Shown here piece by piece: positions 1 to 8,349 of a DNA stretch of 33,659 bases. The position numbers and the translations under genes were made by a program. Source of the DNA: Phycisphaerae bacterium (lineage in GTDB: Bacteria > Planctomycetota > Phycisphaerae > Phycisphaerales > UBA1924). The stretch is taken from assembly GCA_002706885.1 (NCBI GenBank), contig PAKY01000058.1:1-33659 (forward strand), written 5' to 3'. Position 1 is the first letter of the stretch. Every line of letters starts with the position of its first letter. Below the pieces are notes generated by a model. The model worked only from the letters and a program-made list of their open reading frames with translations. It was not told the origin of the DNA and searched no databases.

Positions 1-294
1 ATCCTTCTCGGCCTCACCGAGCTCGACGGCGGCTTCAACATCGCCGCCGACCTCGACGCCGACGGCGACATCGACGCCGACGACCAGGCCATCCTCGCCG
101 CGCTGCTCAACCCCGCCTGCAACGACGCCGACCTCGCCGAGCCATTCGGCGCCCTCGACATCGCCGACGTCGTCGAGTTCCTTCGTGCCTTCGGCGCGGG
201 CGACGAAGCCGCCGACCTCGCCGCCCCCCTCGGCGCCTTCGACATCGCCGACGTCGTCGAGTTCCTCAGGCTCTTCGGCGCTGGCTGCCCCTGA
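1..294 (+). CDS. C-terminal end of a GC-type dockerin-tagged secreted protein (5' truncated)
   Basis: The reading frame is open from the first base and stops at 292-294, so only the last 97 residues are visible. They contain a canonical EF-hand/dockerin type I calcium loop (DLDADGDIDADD, with acidic residues at loop positions 1, 3, 5, 9 and 12). This is followed by the 58-residue GC-type dockerin-like tag: Cys, then two 28-residue repeats with the core LDIADVVEFL / FDIADVVEFL, ending Gly-Cys-Pro. The same tag ends four more proteins downstream. The cargo domain lies outside the window, so the function is unknown. The tag implies export, with the mature protein held by or anchored to an unidentified receptor (inference). 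Third codon positions are strongly C-biased (GCC, GAC, CTC), unlike the G-biased genes after about 4 kb. Confidence 0.85.
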   Translation: MLLGLTELDGGFNIAADLDADGDIDADDQAILAALLNPACNDADLAEPFGALDIADVVEFLRAFGAGDEAADLAAPLGAFDIADVVEFLRLFGAGCP

Positions 295-541
295 TCGACG
301 AAACCGCCCTCTCGCCGAGGCAGGCCGCATCGTCTCGAGGTCGAACGAAGAGATCTCGCGAGGCGGTCGCCAGCGATCTGAACGAAGACTTCACATTCCA
401 CACAACGCTGTGGCGCATCGTTCGTGCGCAAACTGACGACGGTGTGACCTCCGTGCGGCGGATATGCGACTCTTGCTTGCGCGAGCCTTGGTCGGGTCGA
501 GTGCTTGGGTTAGACTGGGCAGGAACCGAATGGAGGGAAAC

Positions 542-1372
542 ATGAATCGGAATGAACTGATCGCTCTGACGACGGCCGCCGCAACGTGTTTCGTCGCCGG
601 GACAGCCGCCGCTGTGCCGGTGCGTTACGACTACGAAGGCCCGGGCTCGCAGCTCTTCATCTTTGAAGAGGATGGCCTCGACATCTCCGCGCCTTCGGAG
701 GCGAACCCGACCTTCGGCGCCGCGGGCGGCTCGCAGCTCGCCTCGCTGAACAACACCTTGATGGCCGCCTCCGAGTTCGAGCCCGTCGATGGCCTCGGCG
801 CCTTCGGCGCTGGCAAGGGCATCCTGACGGTTGCCGGGTCGAGCGACTACGTCGCTCCCCTCGAGGCGGGTGACCTCGTGGGACCGGCGTCGTCGGGAGA
901 CTACGAATCGAGCGGCTTCTTCGTCCGTGCCTCGCGCTTCTTCGACGACAAGTCGGGCAACTACGTGTGGGACAGCTTCACCACGACGCTCCCGCTCGCC
1001 GATACGCGCTACGTCGGCGCTCGCATTCAGATCGACGGCCAGACCCACTACGGCTGGGTCGAGGTCACGCTCAACGGCGCCGCGGGCGTGCTGCCGCAGC
1101 TCGGGGCGCCGAATGGCGGCTTTGACGTCGCCATCACCGCGTGGGGCTATGAGACCGAAGCAGGCGTCCCCGTGCCCGCGGGCGCAGGCGGTCCTTGCCT
1201 CGCCGCCGACCTCGCCGCGCCGTTCGGAACGCTCGACATCGCCGACGTCGTCGAGTTCCTCCGCGCCTTCGGCGCGGGCGACCCCGCCGCCGACTTCGCG
1301 GCGCCCTTCGGCGAGTTCGACATCGCCGACGTCGTCGACTTCCTCAACCAGTTCGGAATCGGCTGCCCGTAA
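542..1372 (+). CDS. Secreted protein of unknown function with GC-type dockerin-like tag
   Basis: 276 residues. I chose the ATG at 542 because a GGAGG lies 5 bases upstream (532-536) and the resulting N-terminus is a classic signal peptide (MNRNELIALTTAAATCFVAG, cleavage near TAAA-VP). A longer in-frame start at 464 would bury this signal. The middle (about residues 27-215) is beta-rich and contains GAFGAGKGIL, a YVGARIQIDGQTHYGWVEV stretch and AWGYETEAGVPVPAG. This resembles the extracellular repeats seen before PEP-CTERM sorting signals in other bacteria, but no enzymatic motif is visible. Residues 219-276 are the 58-residue Cys...Gly-Cys-Pro dockerin-like tag. A strong intrinsic terminator follows, so the transcript probably ends here. 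Likely an extracellular or surface-attached structural protein; the exact role cannot be stated. Confidence 0.85.
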   Translation: MNRNELIALTTAAATCFVAGTAAAVPVRYDYEGPGSQLFIFEEDGLDISAPSEANPTFGAAGGSQLASLNNTLMAASEFEPVDGLGAFGAGKGILTVAGSSDYVAPLEAGDLVGPASSGDYESSGFFVRASRFFDDKSGNYVWDSFTTTLPLADTRYVGARIQIDGQTHYGWVEVTLNGAAGVLPQLGAPNGGFDVAITAWGYETEAGVPVPAGAGGPCLAADLAAPFGTLDIADVVEFLRAFGAGDPAADFAAPFGEFDIADVVDFLNQFGIGCP

Positions 1373-1402
1373 CCGACGTCCGCAAGACTCCGATCGCCTG
1401 TG

Positions 1403-1440
1403 AGGGCGCCGCGCAACAGCGCGGCGCCCTTTTTCATTTT
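1403..1440 (+). terminator. Rho-independent terminator after the first complete tagged gene
   Basis: There is a perfect 12-bp stem (1403-1414 with 1419-1430), an AACA tetraloop and then a T-rich tract (1430-1434, interrupted, then 1437-1440). It lies 31 bases after the stop at 1372 on the plus strand. This separates the 542-1372 gene from the G8-domain gene that follows. Confidence 0.9.
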
Positions 1441-1609
1441 GCGGATGGAACGACGCTCAGTGATGCGGCTCATCGATGACAATCTGACCCTATATCACGC
1501 CCTGTGCGCAGAATGCCGCACATAGCGTCAATGGCCGAAACTGCGCGAGAGTTTCGACGCTTATCTCTTTGTCCAGGGTTCGCGATATCACGATCGAGGA
1601 GATACGAAC

Positions 1610-4600
1610 GTGCGCACATCTGCATGCATGCTGTTGATCACCGCCGCGACGTCCATCGCACACGCCGGGGGGCCGTGCCACAACGACCGCGTCAACCAGA
1701 ACCTGCTCAACCTCCTCCCGCCCACCGCCCCCGCCGCGACCGCGGTCCTGAGCGGCCCGTGGTCCGACCCCGCGACATGGGGCGGCTCGCTCCCTGGGCC
1801 AGGCGACGATGTCCGCGTCCCCCTCGGCGTCACCGTCACGTGGGACATCGACGATGACGGCGACAGTCTCGGCGCCGACACGACCCGCTTCGGGTACGTC
1901 CGCGTCGATGGCGTCCTCACCTGGGCGACCGACCGCGACACCACCATGTACGTCGACACGCTCTTTAGCTCACCCACGGGCGTGATCGCGGTCGGCGACG
2001 ACGACGCGCCGATCTCATCCGATGTGCGCGCCGAGATCGTCTTCATCGCCGACGCGCCGATGGACATGGCCCGCGACCCCGAGCAGCTCGGCCGAGGCTT
2101 CGTCCCCCACGGCATGACGCGGATCGTCGGCGCCGACAAGTCCGACTTCGCCGCCCTCGCGACCGACGCGACCGCGGGCAGCACGACGCTCACGCTCGCC
2201 GAGCCGCCCGTCGGATGGGCGATCGGCGACACCCTCGTCCTCGGCGGCACGTTCTTCGACCCCGAAGGCGACAACGCCGACAACTCCCGCTTCCACGACG
2301 AGGTCCTCACGATCCAGTCGATCGACGGCGCCACCGTGACGTTCACCAACGACGCCCCCGGATCGAACGGCCTCCGCTGGGACCACGAACGCCCCGACGG
2401 CCGCTTCTTCGACCCCGAGGACCTCACGCTCTACGTCGCGAACCTCTCGCGGAACGTCCTCTTTCGCTCCGAGCTCGACGAGTCCTCCCCCGAGTCGCGT
2501 GGGACGCCCACGACGCAGGACCTCCGGCGCGGCCACGTCATGGTGATGCACACCTCCGACCTCGTCGCGCGGAACGCGGCGTTCGTCGACCTCGGACGCC
2601 TGAACAAGAACGGATTCATCGACGAGCCCGTCGGCAACCTCGACGGTTCCCCGGGCCTCGGCACGAACCAGCGCGGGCGCTACATCTTCCACCTCCACCG
2701 CAACCTCCCGCGCGGCGGCGCCCCCGTCGACTTCGGCGCGTGCAACCCCGCCGAAGTCACGGGGTGCGTCGCGTGGCGAGGCCCCGGATGGGGATTCGTC
2801 CACCACGACAGCTACGCCCTCTTCCGCGACAACGTCGCGTTCGACATCCTCGGCGCCGCCTTCGTCCAGGAGGCGGGCAACGAGATCGGGCGGTGGGAGC
2901 GCAACATCTCGATCAAGTCCACGGGCGACGACGACCCCTTCCTCACCGTCGAGCCCTTCGGCGACGGCTTCACCCGCGTCCGGCGCTTCGATTTCGGCTT
3001 CAACGGCGAGGCCTACTGGATCCAGGGCGCGAGCCAGGTCGAGTTTGTCAATAACGTCGCGATCTCCGCGGCGGGCGGCGGCGCCGACATCTTCAGCGAC
3101 GTCGACGGCAACGACAACCGCGACGCGAGCGTCGTTCCCGTCGCCCACCTGCCCGCGGACCGCCAGCACATCGTGACCAACGGCTCGCAGACCATCGCCG
3201 TCAACCGCGTGCCGACGAACACGTTCACGGGCTTCGAGGTCTACAACAGCGACTTCGGTCTCGTCACCTGGAACCACATGCGCAACCAGGGGACCAACGT
3301 CGGGTACACCTGCCCGTGCGACGCGAACACGCACCGCGAATACGCGACCATCGACGACTTCCGATTCTGGAACATCTACGGCCAGGGCATCCACTTCCAG
3401 TACAGCTCGCAGATCAACCTCCGCGACGGCCTCATCGCCTCGTCCGACCTCGCCACGCCGGGCGTCGACGACAAGCCCGCGCTGAGCCTCGACATCAACG
3501 GGGACGGACGCGGGTACGGGCTCGGCATGAACGGGCCGACCAAGCGCCTCAACGTCGAGAACGTCGCGGTCGAGGGATGGGCCTTCGGCGTCCGCACGCC
3601 CCTCGAGGGCGCCCTCAACGCGGCCGACCTCGGCGAGAACACGGGCGACGAGGGCTCAGACGGACTGCCCCTGCGGAGTTCTCGGTTCGCCGACCTTCGT
3701 CTCGCGAACAACACCGCGAACTTCTACCGCCGTCAGAACGGGTTCGTCCAGACGCCCGCGTTCCCGAACAGCCTCGTGATCGAGGGCGGCGTCTATGAAT
3801 CGACTGAACCCAACGCGCCGCCGACGGCCGACTTCAGCGCTGAGAGCGTCGGCGGGGTCGGGGTCGTGCGGCTCTCGGGCCTTCCCTCGCGCGACGACGA
3901 CACGCCGGGCGAGTTCCTCCCGCCGTACCACCCGCTGACCGTCGCGCGGAACGACGACAACTACATCGTTGCCTACGCGTGGGACCTCGACGGTGACGGC
4001 GGCGCGGATGCCTACGGCGAGGAGTTGTTCATCGCGCTTCCGCTCGGCGAGCCGCGTTCGATCGGCCTGACGGTGTGGGACCACCAGGGCGCGACGGACA
4101 GCGTTGTGCGCACGGTGACCGCGACGGTCGCCGAGCCGTACGGCGAACTGCTGGTCGACGGCGGGTTCGAGGCGACGTCGTTCGTCGGCGGGGTGTACGC
4201 GCTGACCAGCGGTGGGGTGGACGCGGGGTGGTGGGAGGCCCGCGCGAACCTTCAGGGCGGGTCGTGTGTGCTGACCGGTCAGTACGGGTTCGCGAGCGTC
4301 GCGCAGGCGGTGTGGAACAATCGTCGGAACCGCGGCGAGCACGTCTTCTCGTTCGATATCGAGATCGTCAACGGCGATGGCGCCCCGAACTTCGTCGACG
4401 CGAAGGTCTACGGCGTCAACGGCGAGTTCGGCTCCGACCACCGCGGGGCGTACCCGCGGCGGGAGGGGGCGGTCCCCGTCGAGATCACACCGCTGCACGA
4501 GGAACGGTTCTCGGGCGATCCGGCGGCTGGGCGCGTGGAGCGGACGATCGACCTCGGAGGGGAGGGGTTTGACTACCTGTACGTCGGGTTCAACGCCGAG

Positions 4601-4855
4601 GGGGTGTCGAACCTGGTCGCGGCGGACTTTGTCCGTCTCGACGACGTTTCGCTGGTCGGGGCGGCGGTCGTCGGGCCGTGTTCGGAGGCGGATTTCGGAG
4701 CGCCGTTCGGAGAGCTCGACATCGCGGATGTGACCGCGTTCCTGGCGGCGTTCGGGGCTGGGGACGTGGCGGCGGACGGGGCGGCGCCGTTCGGGTCGTT
4801 CGATATCGCGGACGTCGTGTGGTTCCTGCAGGTCTTTGTTCAGGGCTGTCCGTAA
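1610..4855 (+). CDS. Secreted G8-domain / right-handed beta-helix protein (CEMIP-like) with PKD-like, carbohydrate-binding-like and dockerin-like modules
   Basis: 1081 residues. The start is a GTG with GAGGA at 1596-1600; the first 19 residues form a signal peptide ending AHA. Residues about 48-170 match the G8 domain pattern (WSDPATWGG, then PGDDVRVPLGVTVTWD). Residues about 170-720 form a beta-helix region with GRYIFHLHRN near residue 355 and FRDNVAFDILGAAF, the layout seen in CEMIP/TMEM2-type hyaluronidases and their bacterial relatives. A PKD-like domain follows (about 734-845, PPTADFSAES...YAWDLDGDG), then a beta-sandwich of carbohydrate-binding type (about 845-1015, opening ELLVDGGFEATSF). 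The 58-residue dockerin-like tag occupies 1024-1081. The protein probably binds or degrades extracellular polysaccharide; enzymatic activity is inference. Codon choice changes from C-ending to G-ending near residue 800, inside the PKD-like domain. Confidence 0.85.
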   Translation: MRTSACMLLITAATSIAHAGGPCHNDRVNQNLLNLLPPTAPAATAVLSGPWSDPATWGGSLPGPGDDVRVPLGVTVTWDIDDDGDSLGADTTRFGYVRVDGVLTWATDRDTTMYVDTLFSSPTGVIAVGDDDAPISSDVRAEIVFIADAPMDMARDPEQLGRGFVPHGMTRIVGADKSDFAALATDATAGSTTLTLAEPPVGWAIGDTLVLGGTFFDPEGDNADNSRFHDEVLTIQSIDGATVTFTNDAPGSNGLRWDHERPDGRFFDPEDLTLYVANLSRNVLFRSELDESSPESRGTPTTQDLRRGHVMVMHTSDLVARNAAFVDLGRLNKNGFIDEPVGNLDGSPGLGTNQRGRYIFHLHRNLPRGGAPVDFGACNPAEVTGCVAWRGPGWGFVHHDSYALFRDNVAFDILGAAFVQEAGNEIGRWERNISIKSTGDDDPFLTVEPFGDGFTRVRRFDFGFNGEAYWIQGASQVEFVNNVAISAAGGGADIFSDVDGNDNRDASVVPVAHLPADRQHIVTNGSQTIAVNRVPTNTFTGFEVYNSDFGLVTWNHMRNQGTNVGYTCPCDANTHREYATIDDFRFWNIYGQGIHFQYSSQINLRDGLIASSDLATPGVDDKPALSLDINGDGRGYGLGMNGPTKRLNVENVAVEGWAFGVRTPLEGALNAADLGENTGDEGSDGLPLRSSRFADLRLANNTANFYRRQNGFVQTPAFPNSLVIEGGVYESTEPNAPPTADFSAESVGGVGVVRLSGLPSRDDDTPGEFLPPYHPLTVARNDDNYIVAYAWDLDGDGGADAYGEELFIALPLGEPRSIGLTVWDHQGATDSVVRTVTATVAEPYGELLVDGGFEATSFVGGVYALTSGGVDAGWWEARANLQGGSCVLTGQYGFASVAQAVWNNRRNRGEHVFSFDIEIVNGDGAPNFVDAKVYGVNGEFGSDHRGAYPRREGAVPVEITPLHEERFSGDPAAGRVERTIDLGGEGFDYLYVGFNAEGVSNLVAADFVRLDDVSLVGAAVVGPCSEADFGAPFGELDIADVTAFLAAFGAGDVAADGAAPFGSFDIADVVWFLQVFVQGCP

Positions 4856-4942
4856 GGCGTCGAATCGGACGTTGTCTCGTTGAATCCGAAACACCCTCCC
4901 CGCGAACGCGTATCTTTGTGCACTCTTTCCCTGCGCCATCTT

Positions 4943-4958
4943 GCACGGGTTCCCGTGC
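4943..4958. repeat. Inverted repeat in the gap between the G8 gene and the cytochrome gene
   Basis: GCACGGG-TT-CCCGTGC is a perfect 7-bp inverted repeat with a 2-base spacer, 88 bases after the G8 gene stop and 118 bases before the cytochrome start. No T-run follows, so it is not a standard intrinsic terminator. It could be a factor-independent pause site, an operator or part of a 5' leader. Confidence 0.5.
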
Positions 4959-4991
4959 CGCAGTACCGTTGTAGATCGAATCGGGGGGATA

Positions 4992-5052
4992 CCTGCCAGG
5001 TCATTGGTCACTGAGGGAAGGTGATCGGGTCTTCGTGGCAGGGTCAGCTGAC
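4992..5052 (+). promoter_or_regulatory. Structured 5' leader candidate upstream of the pentaheme cytochrome
   Basis: CCTGCCA (4992-4998) is exactly complementary to TGGCAGG (5036-5042), enclosing 37 bases. It is followed at once by the palindrome GTCAGCTGAC (5043-5052). The Shine-Dalgarno GGGAG is at 5063-5067 and the ATG at 5076. The arrangement could fold into a leader hairpin or contain an operator. It does not match a riboswitch class I know. Confidence 0.3.
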
Positions 5053-5075
5053 GCAGACAGTTGGGAGAATCTGAG

Positions 5076-6929
5076 ATGCGTTCGAAGCGTGGCTTCATCG
5101 TGGGCGCCGAGGCGCTCTGGGCGGGCGGACTCGTTGCGCTCGCTGGCGGGGCGTACGTCGCGATGGGCGTGCCCGTTCCGACGACGCTGAACGACTTCTT
5201 TGCTCCGGGCACGCAGCCCGAGATGACGGATTTCGTTCCTGTCTTCGGCCCCGACGAGTGCTCGGCGTGTCACGGCGGGTTCGACGCGGCGCACGCGCCG
5301 TACGACAGTTGGGTGGCGAGCCCGATGGGTCAGGCTTCGCGTGACCCGGCGTTCTGGGCGTGCCTCGCGGTCGCGAACCAGGACGTGGATTTCGCGGGCG
5401 ACTTCTGTCTTCGCTGCCACACCCCCGCGGGCTGGCTCGCGGGCAACAGCACGCCGACGGACGGCTCGCAACTCGCGGGTACGGACTTCACGGGCGTGAA
5501 CTGCAACTTCTGCCACCGGATGGTGGACCCGCTGAACCACCCGGGCGCCCCCGAGGCGGACACGGAGGTGCTCGCGCGGCTGACGGACATTCCGGCCGAC
5601 CATCACTCGGGTCAGTACGTGATCGATCATCGCGACCGGCGCCGCGGGCCGTACGACCTGGGCTTCTTCTTCATCCACGACTGGGAGCAGGCGCCGTTCC
5701 AGCGTTCGAGCGAGATGTGCGCGACGTGCCACGACGTTTCGAACCCGGTGTTCGACGCGCAGCCGGATGGCACGTACACGCTCGGCACGCTCGACGCGCC
5801 GCACGCGACGCACAACAAGTTTGACCAGTTCCCGATCGAGCGCACCTACAGCGAGTGGCTCGTGAGCGACTTCGGCGACGGTCCGATCGACATGGGTGGC
5901 CGCTTCGGCGGGACGAACCCGCTCGTCTCGAGCTGCCAGGACTGCCACATGCCCGAGGATCCGGGCCAGGGTTGTTCGTTCGGCGAGTTCCGCGAGGACC
6001 TGGGCACGCACCAGTTTGCGGGCGGCAACACGTGGCTGCTCAACGCGGTGCGGGAGCAGTTCCCGGATTCGGAGACGGGCCTGACGGACGACAACGTCGC
6101 GGCCTCGATCGCCCGGACGGAGCTGATGCTCCAGTCGGCGTCGGACCTCGAGCTCTCGCAGATGGGCTCGGACCTGAACGTCCGCGTGATCAACCAGTCG
6201 GGCCACAAGCTTCCCACGGGCTACCCCGAGGGTCGTCGGATGTGGGTCAATGTGCAGTTCTTCGACGGGGCGGACCAGCTCATCGATGAGCGTGGCGCGT
6301 ACGACTTCGTGACCGCGGACCTGACGACGGGCGACACGAAGGTGTACGAGGGCAAGCTCGGCATCACGGCCGAGGTCTCGATGCTCACGGGCTTGCCCGC
6401 GGGCGAGAGCTTCCACTTCGCGCTGAACAGCGTGTGGGTGAAGGACAACCGGATCCCGCCGGTGGGCGCGACGATGGCTGAGCTGGAGTCGGTGCAGGCG
6501 GCCCCGGTCGGCGCGTCGTACGCGGACAACCAGAACTGGGACGACACGCTATACGACATCCCGGCGGGGGCGACCTCGGCCGAGGTGCGGGTGTACTACC
6601 AGAGCGTCTCGAAGGAGTACGTCGAGTTCCTCCGCGACGAGAACACGACGAACACCGCGGGCGACGACTTCTACGCGGTGTGGCAGGCCACGGGCATGTC
6701 GACGCCCGTCGAGATGGACTTCCAGGAGATCGCGATCACGCAGGGCGGCTGCGTGCCGGCGGATCTCGGACTGCCGTACGGCCAGCTCGATATCGCGGAC
6801 GTGGTCGAGTTCCTGCGTGCGTTCGGCATGCAGGAAGCCTCGGCGGACCTCGGGGCGCCGATGGGTCAGTGGGACATCGCGGACGTGGTGGAGTTCCTCC
6901 GTCAGTTCGGGATGGGCTGCCCGAAGTAA
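5076..6929 (+). CDS. Exported pentaheme cytochrome c with GC-type dockerin-like tag
   Basis: 617 residues from the ATG at 5076 (GGGAG at 5063-5067; an in-frame TTG at 5061 is less likely). The N-terminus has a basic start and a hydrophobic segment (about 8-32) acting as signal peptide or membrane anchor. Five CXXCH heme c motifs are visible: CSACH 62-66, CLRCH 111-115, CNFCH 143-147, CATCH 215-219 and CQDCH 287-291, all in the first half. Many extra His residues could be distal ligands. The second half is beta-rich (about 330-555) with no heme motif. Residues 559-616 form the dockerin-like tag ending GCP, with one extra Lys. The protein should act outside the cytoplasmic membrane in electron transfer; donor and acceptor are unknown. 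It resembles the broad cytochrome c554/multiheme family but I cannot name a closer relative. A terminator follows. Confidence 0.88.
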   Translation: MRSKRGFIVGAEALWAGGLVALAGGAYVAMGVPVPTTLNDFFAPGTQPEMTDFVPVFGPDECSACHGGFDAAHAPYDSWVASPMGQASRDPAFWACLAVANQDVDFAGDFCLRCHTPAGWLAGNSTPTDGSQLAGTDFTGVNCNFCHRMVDPLNHPGAPEADTEVLARLTDIPADHHSGQYVIDHRDRRRGPYDLGFFFIHDWEQAPFQRSSEMCATCHDVSNPVFDAQPDGTYTLGTLDAPHATHNKFDQFPIERTYSEWLVSDFGDGPIDMGGRFGGTNPLVSSCQDCHMPEDPGQGCSFGEFREDLGTHQFAGGNTWLLNAVREQFPDSETGLTDDNVAASIARTELMLQSASDLELSQMGSDLNVRVINQSGHKLPTGYPEGRRMWVNVQFFDGADQLIDERGAYDFVTADLTTGDTKVYEGKLGITAEVSMLTGLPAGESFHFALNSVWVKDNRIPPVGATMAELESVQAAPVGASYADNQNWDDTLYDIPAGATSAEVRVYYQSVSKEYVEFLRDENTTNTAGDDFYAVWQATGMSTPVEMDFQEIAITQGGCVPADLGLPYGQLDIADVVEFLRAFGMQEASADLGAPMGQWDIADVVEFLRQFGMGCPK

Positions 6930-6962
6930 GCGGGCGCCAGACAGTCTGATCTGAGATCACTC

Positions 6963-6994
6963 AACCGCCGCGCTTGTCGCGGCGGTTTTTTCTT
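6963..6994 (+). terminator. Rho-independent terminator after the pentaheme cytochrome
   Basis: There is a perfect 10-bp stem, AACCGCCGCG (6963-6972) with CGCGGCGGTT (6978-6987), a 5-base loop and an unbroken run of T through 6991. It lies 34 bases after the cytochrome stop, between it and the converging reverse-strand gene ending at 7060. Confidence 0.9.
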
Positions 6995-7059
6995 GCGCCG
7001 CGGACGGCGTTGCGATGCGTGGTGGCGTGGTCGCGCTGTTGTTCCGTCGCCGAGTTGTG

Positions 7060-8289
7060 TCAATCGCGGCGGGGTGGGTCGAAGCACATGGCGATCTGGC
7101 TGCCGTAGACGGGGTGGTCGATGAGGGCGCGGTGGGTTCGGAAGGCGGCGCGGTTCCAGCCCATGGCGTCGCAGGCGAAGCGGATGAGTTCGCCGTAGCG
7201 GGGGACGGCTGACGATCCGAGGCGTTCGACGCCGCGGCCGAGGGGCTCGATGGTTTCGAGCATGTCGAAGCGGTCGATGTCGCGGCTGCGGTCGTTGACG
7301 TTGGCGACGCCCTCGAAGGCGGTGTCGTAGAGGGCGAGCTCGGGGCGGGCGTCGGGGTAGACGTCTTCGTGGACGATGGCGTCGAACTGGAGGACGCGCG
7401 CGGGGACGGAGGCTTCGGCGAAGACGAAGCCCTTGCGGTCTTCACCTGCGCCGATGTAGCGGCGCATCTCGCCGAAGTTGGCCTCGCCGAGGACGACGTC
7501 GACGGCGGAGGCGGGTCCGAAGCCGGGCTCGGCGAGGGTGTAGTGGACGACCTCGCCGACGCGGTGGACGTCGAAGCTGGGGGGCGGGTCGGAGCTGAAG
7601 GGGGCGAGGATGGCGTCGGAGTAGTCGCCGAGGGGCTCGCCCGTGAGCGTGCGGGGCTCCCGGTCGGCGGGCTTGGGGCCCATGCGTCGGGTGGCGACCT
7701 TGATGCCGGCGTTGGGGGTGAGCCGGTGGAGGCCGAAGAGGCCTGTGAGCCAGACGAGGTCGAGGTTCTTGCCGTCGTCGGAGGGGTGGATGATGGCGGT
7801 CGCGAGAATGGCCTCTGCCTGGGCGCCCTTGAGCTGGCTCATGGCCTTGAAGGCGGCCTGTTTGCGGCGGACCTCGAACTCGCGGCGGGCCTCGGGGACC
7901 CAGGCGGCGACGATGGCGTCGAGGGCGCCGCGGTCGCCGAGCTCGTCGCGGATGAGCGATTCGAAGCGGCGGACGGCTTCTTCGGCGATCTCGATGGTGG
8001 GGCGTTCGACGCCGTGTCGGCCGGCTGCTCTCAGGAGTCGTCGGAGGGGTTCGGGGCCCGGAGCGCGGTGCATGACGGACATGGCGTCGGGGCTGCGCAT
8101 GGCCTTGAGGACGCGTGAGGCGAGGACCTTGTCGATGTTGAAGCGCTTGGCGAGGGCGACGGGTCCCTGGGGGCGGTCGGGGACGGCGTCGAGGACGTCG
8201 GAGATGGAGGAGCGGAGGGCGGCGCCAACGCTCTCGATGCGCACTTCGATCGAGGAAGCGGGGGGTGTTGAAGGCTCGGTGGTACTCAC
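7060..8289 (-). CDS. Protein of unknown function with N-terminal helix-turn-helix-like segment
   Basis: 409 residues if it starts at the GTG at 8289 (VSTTEPSTPP). A longer version from a TTG at 8340 is less credible, and no good ribosome binding site is seen for either. There is no signal peptide or membrane segment, so it is cytoplasmic. Residues about 43-63 (PVALAKRFNIDKVLASRVLKAM) read like the recognition part of a winged helix-turn-helix, as in IclR or MarR proteins. The remaining 340 residues do not match a family I recognise. It breaks up the run of dockerin-tagged genes and is divergent from the tagged gene at 8512. A regulatory role is possible but unproven. An AGTTTCC-A-GGAAACT palindrome lies in the divergent gap. 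Confidence 0.75.
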   Translation of the reverse strand: MSTTEPSTPPASSIEVRIESVGAALRSSISDVLDAVPDRPQGPVALAKRFNIDKVLASRVLKAMRSPDAMSVMHRAPGPEPLRRLLRAAGRHGVERPTIEIAEEAVRRFESLIRDELGDRGALDAIVAAWVPEARREFEVRRKQAAFKAMSQLKGAQAEAILATAIIHPSDDGKNLDLVWLTGLFGLHRLTPNAGIKVATRRMGPKPADREPRTLTGEPLGDYSDAILAPFSSDPPPSFDVHRVGEVVHYTLAEPGFGPASAVDVVLGEANFGEMRRYIGAGEDRKGFVFAEASVPARVLQFDAIVHEDVYPDARPELALYDTAFEGVANVNDRSRDIDRFDMLETIEPLGRGVERLGSSAVPRYGELIRFACDAMGWNRAAFRTHRALIDHPVYGSQIAMCFDPPRRD

Positions 8290-8349
8290 GCGGGGGGCAG
8301 GATAGCGGAAACGGGGCGATGCGGGTTGGTCTCTGAACAATATTCAGGA

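Noticed and set aside
4990-5070. Cobalamin or c-di-GMP riboswitch before the cytochrome
   Set aside because: Short resemblances (GAGGGAAGGTGA) exist but the ordered conserved boxes of those classes are missing.
5001-6416. 471-codon reverse-strand frame opposite the cytochrome
   Set aside because: The plus strand encodes five CXXCH motifs and a shared C-terminal tag; the antisense product is Arg/Val-rich and shows no motif.
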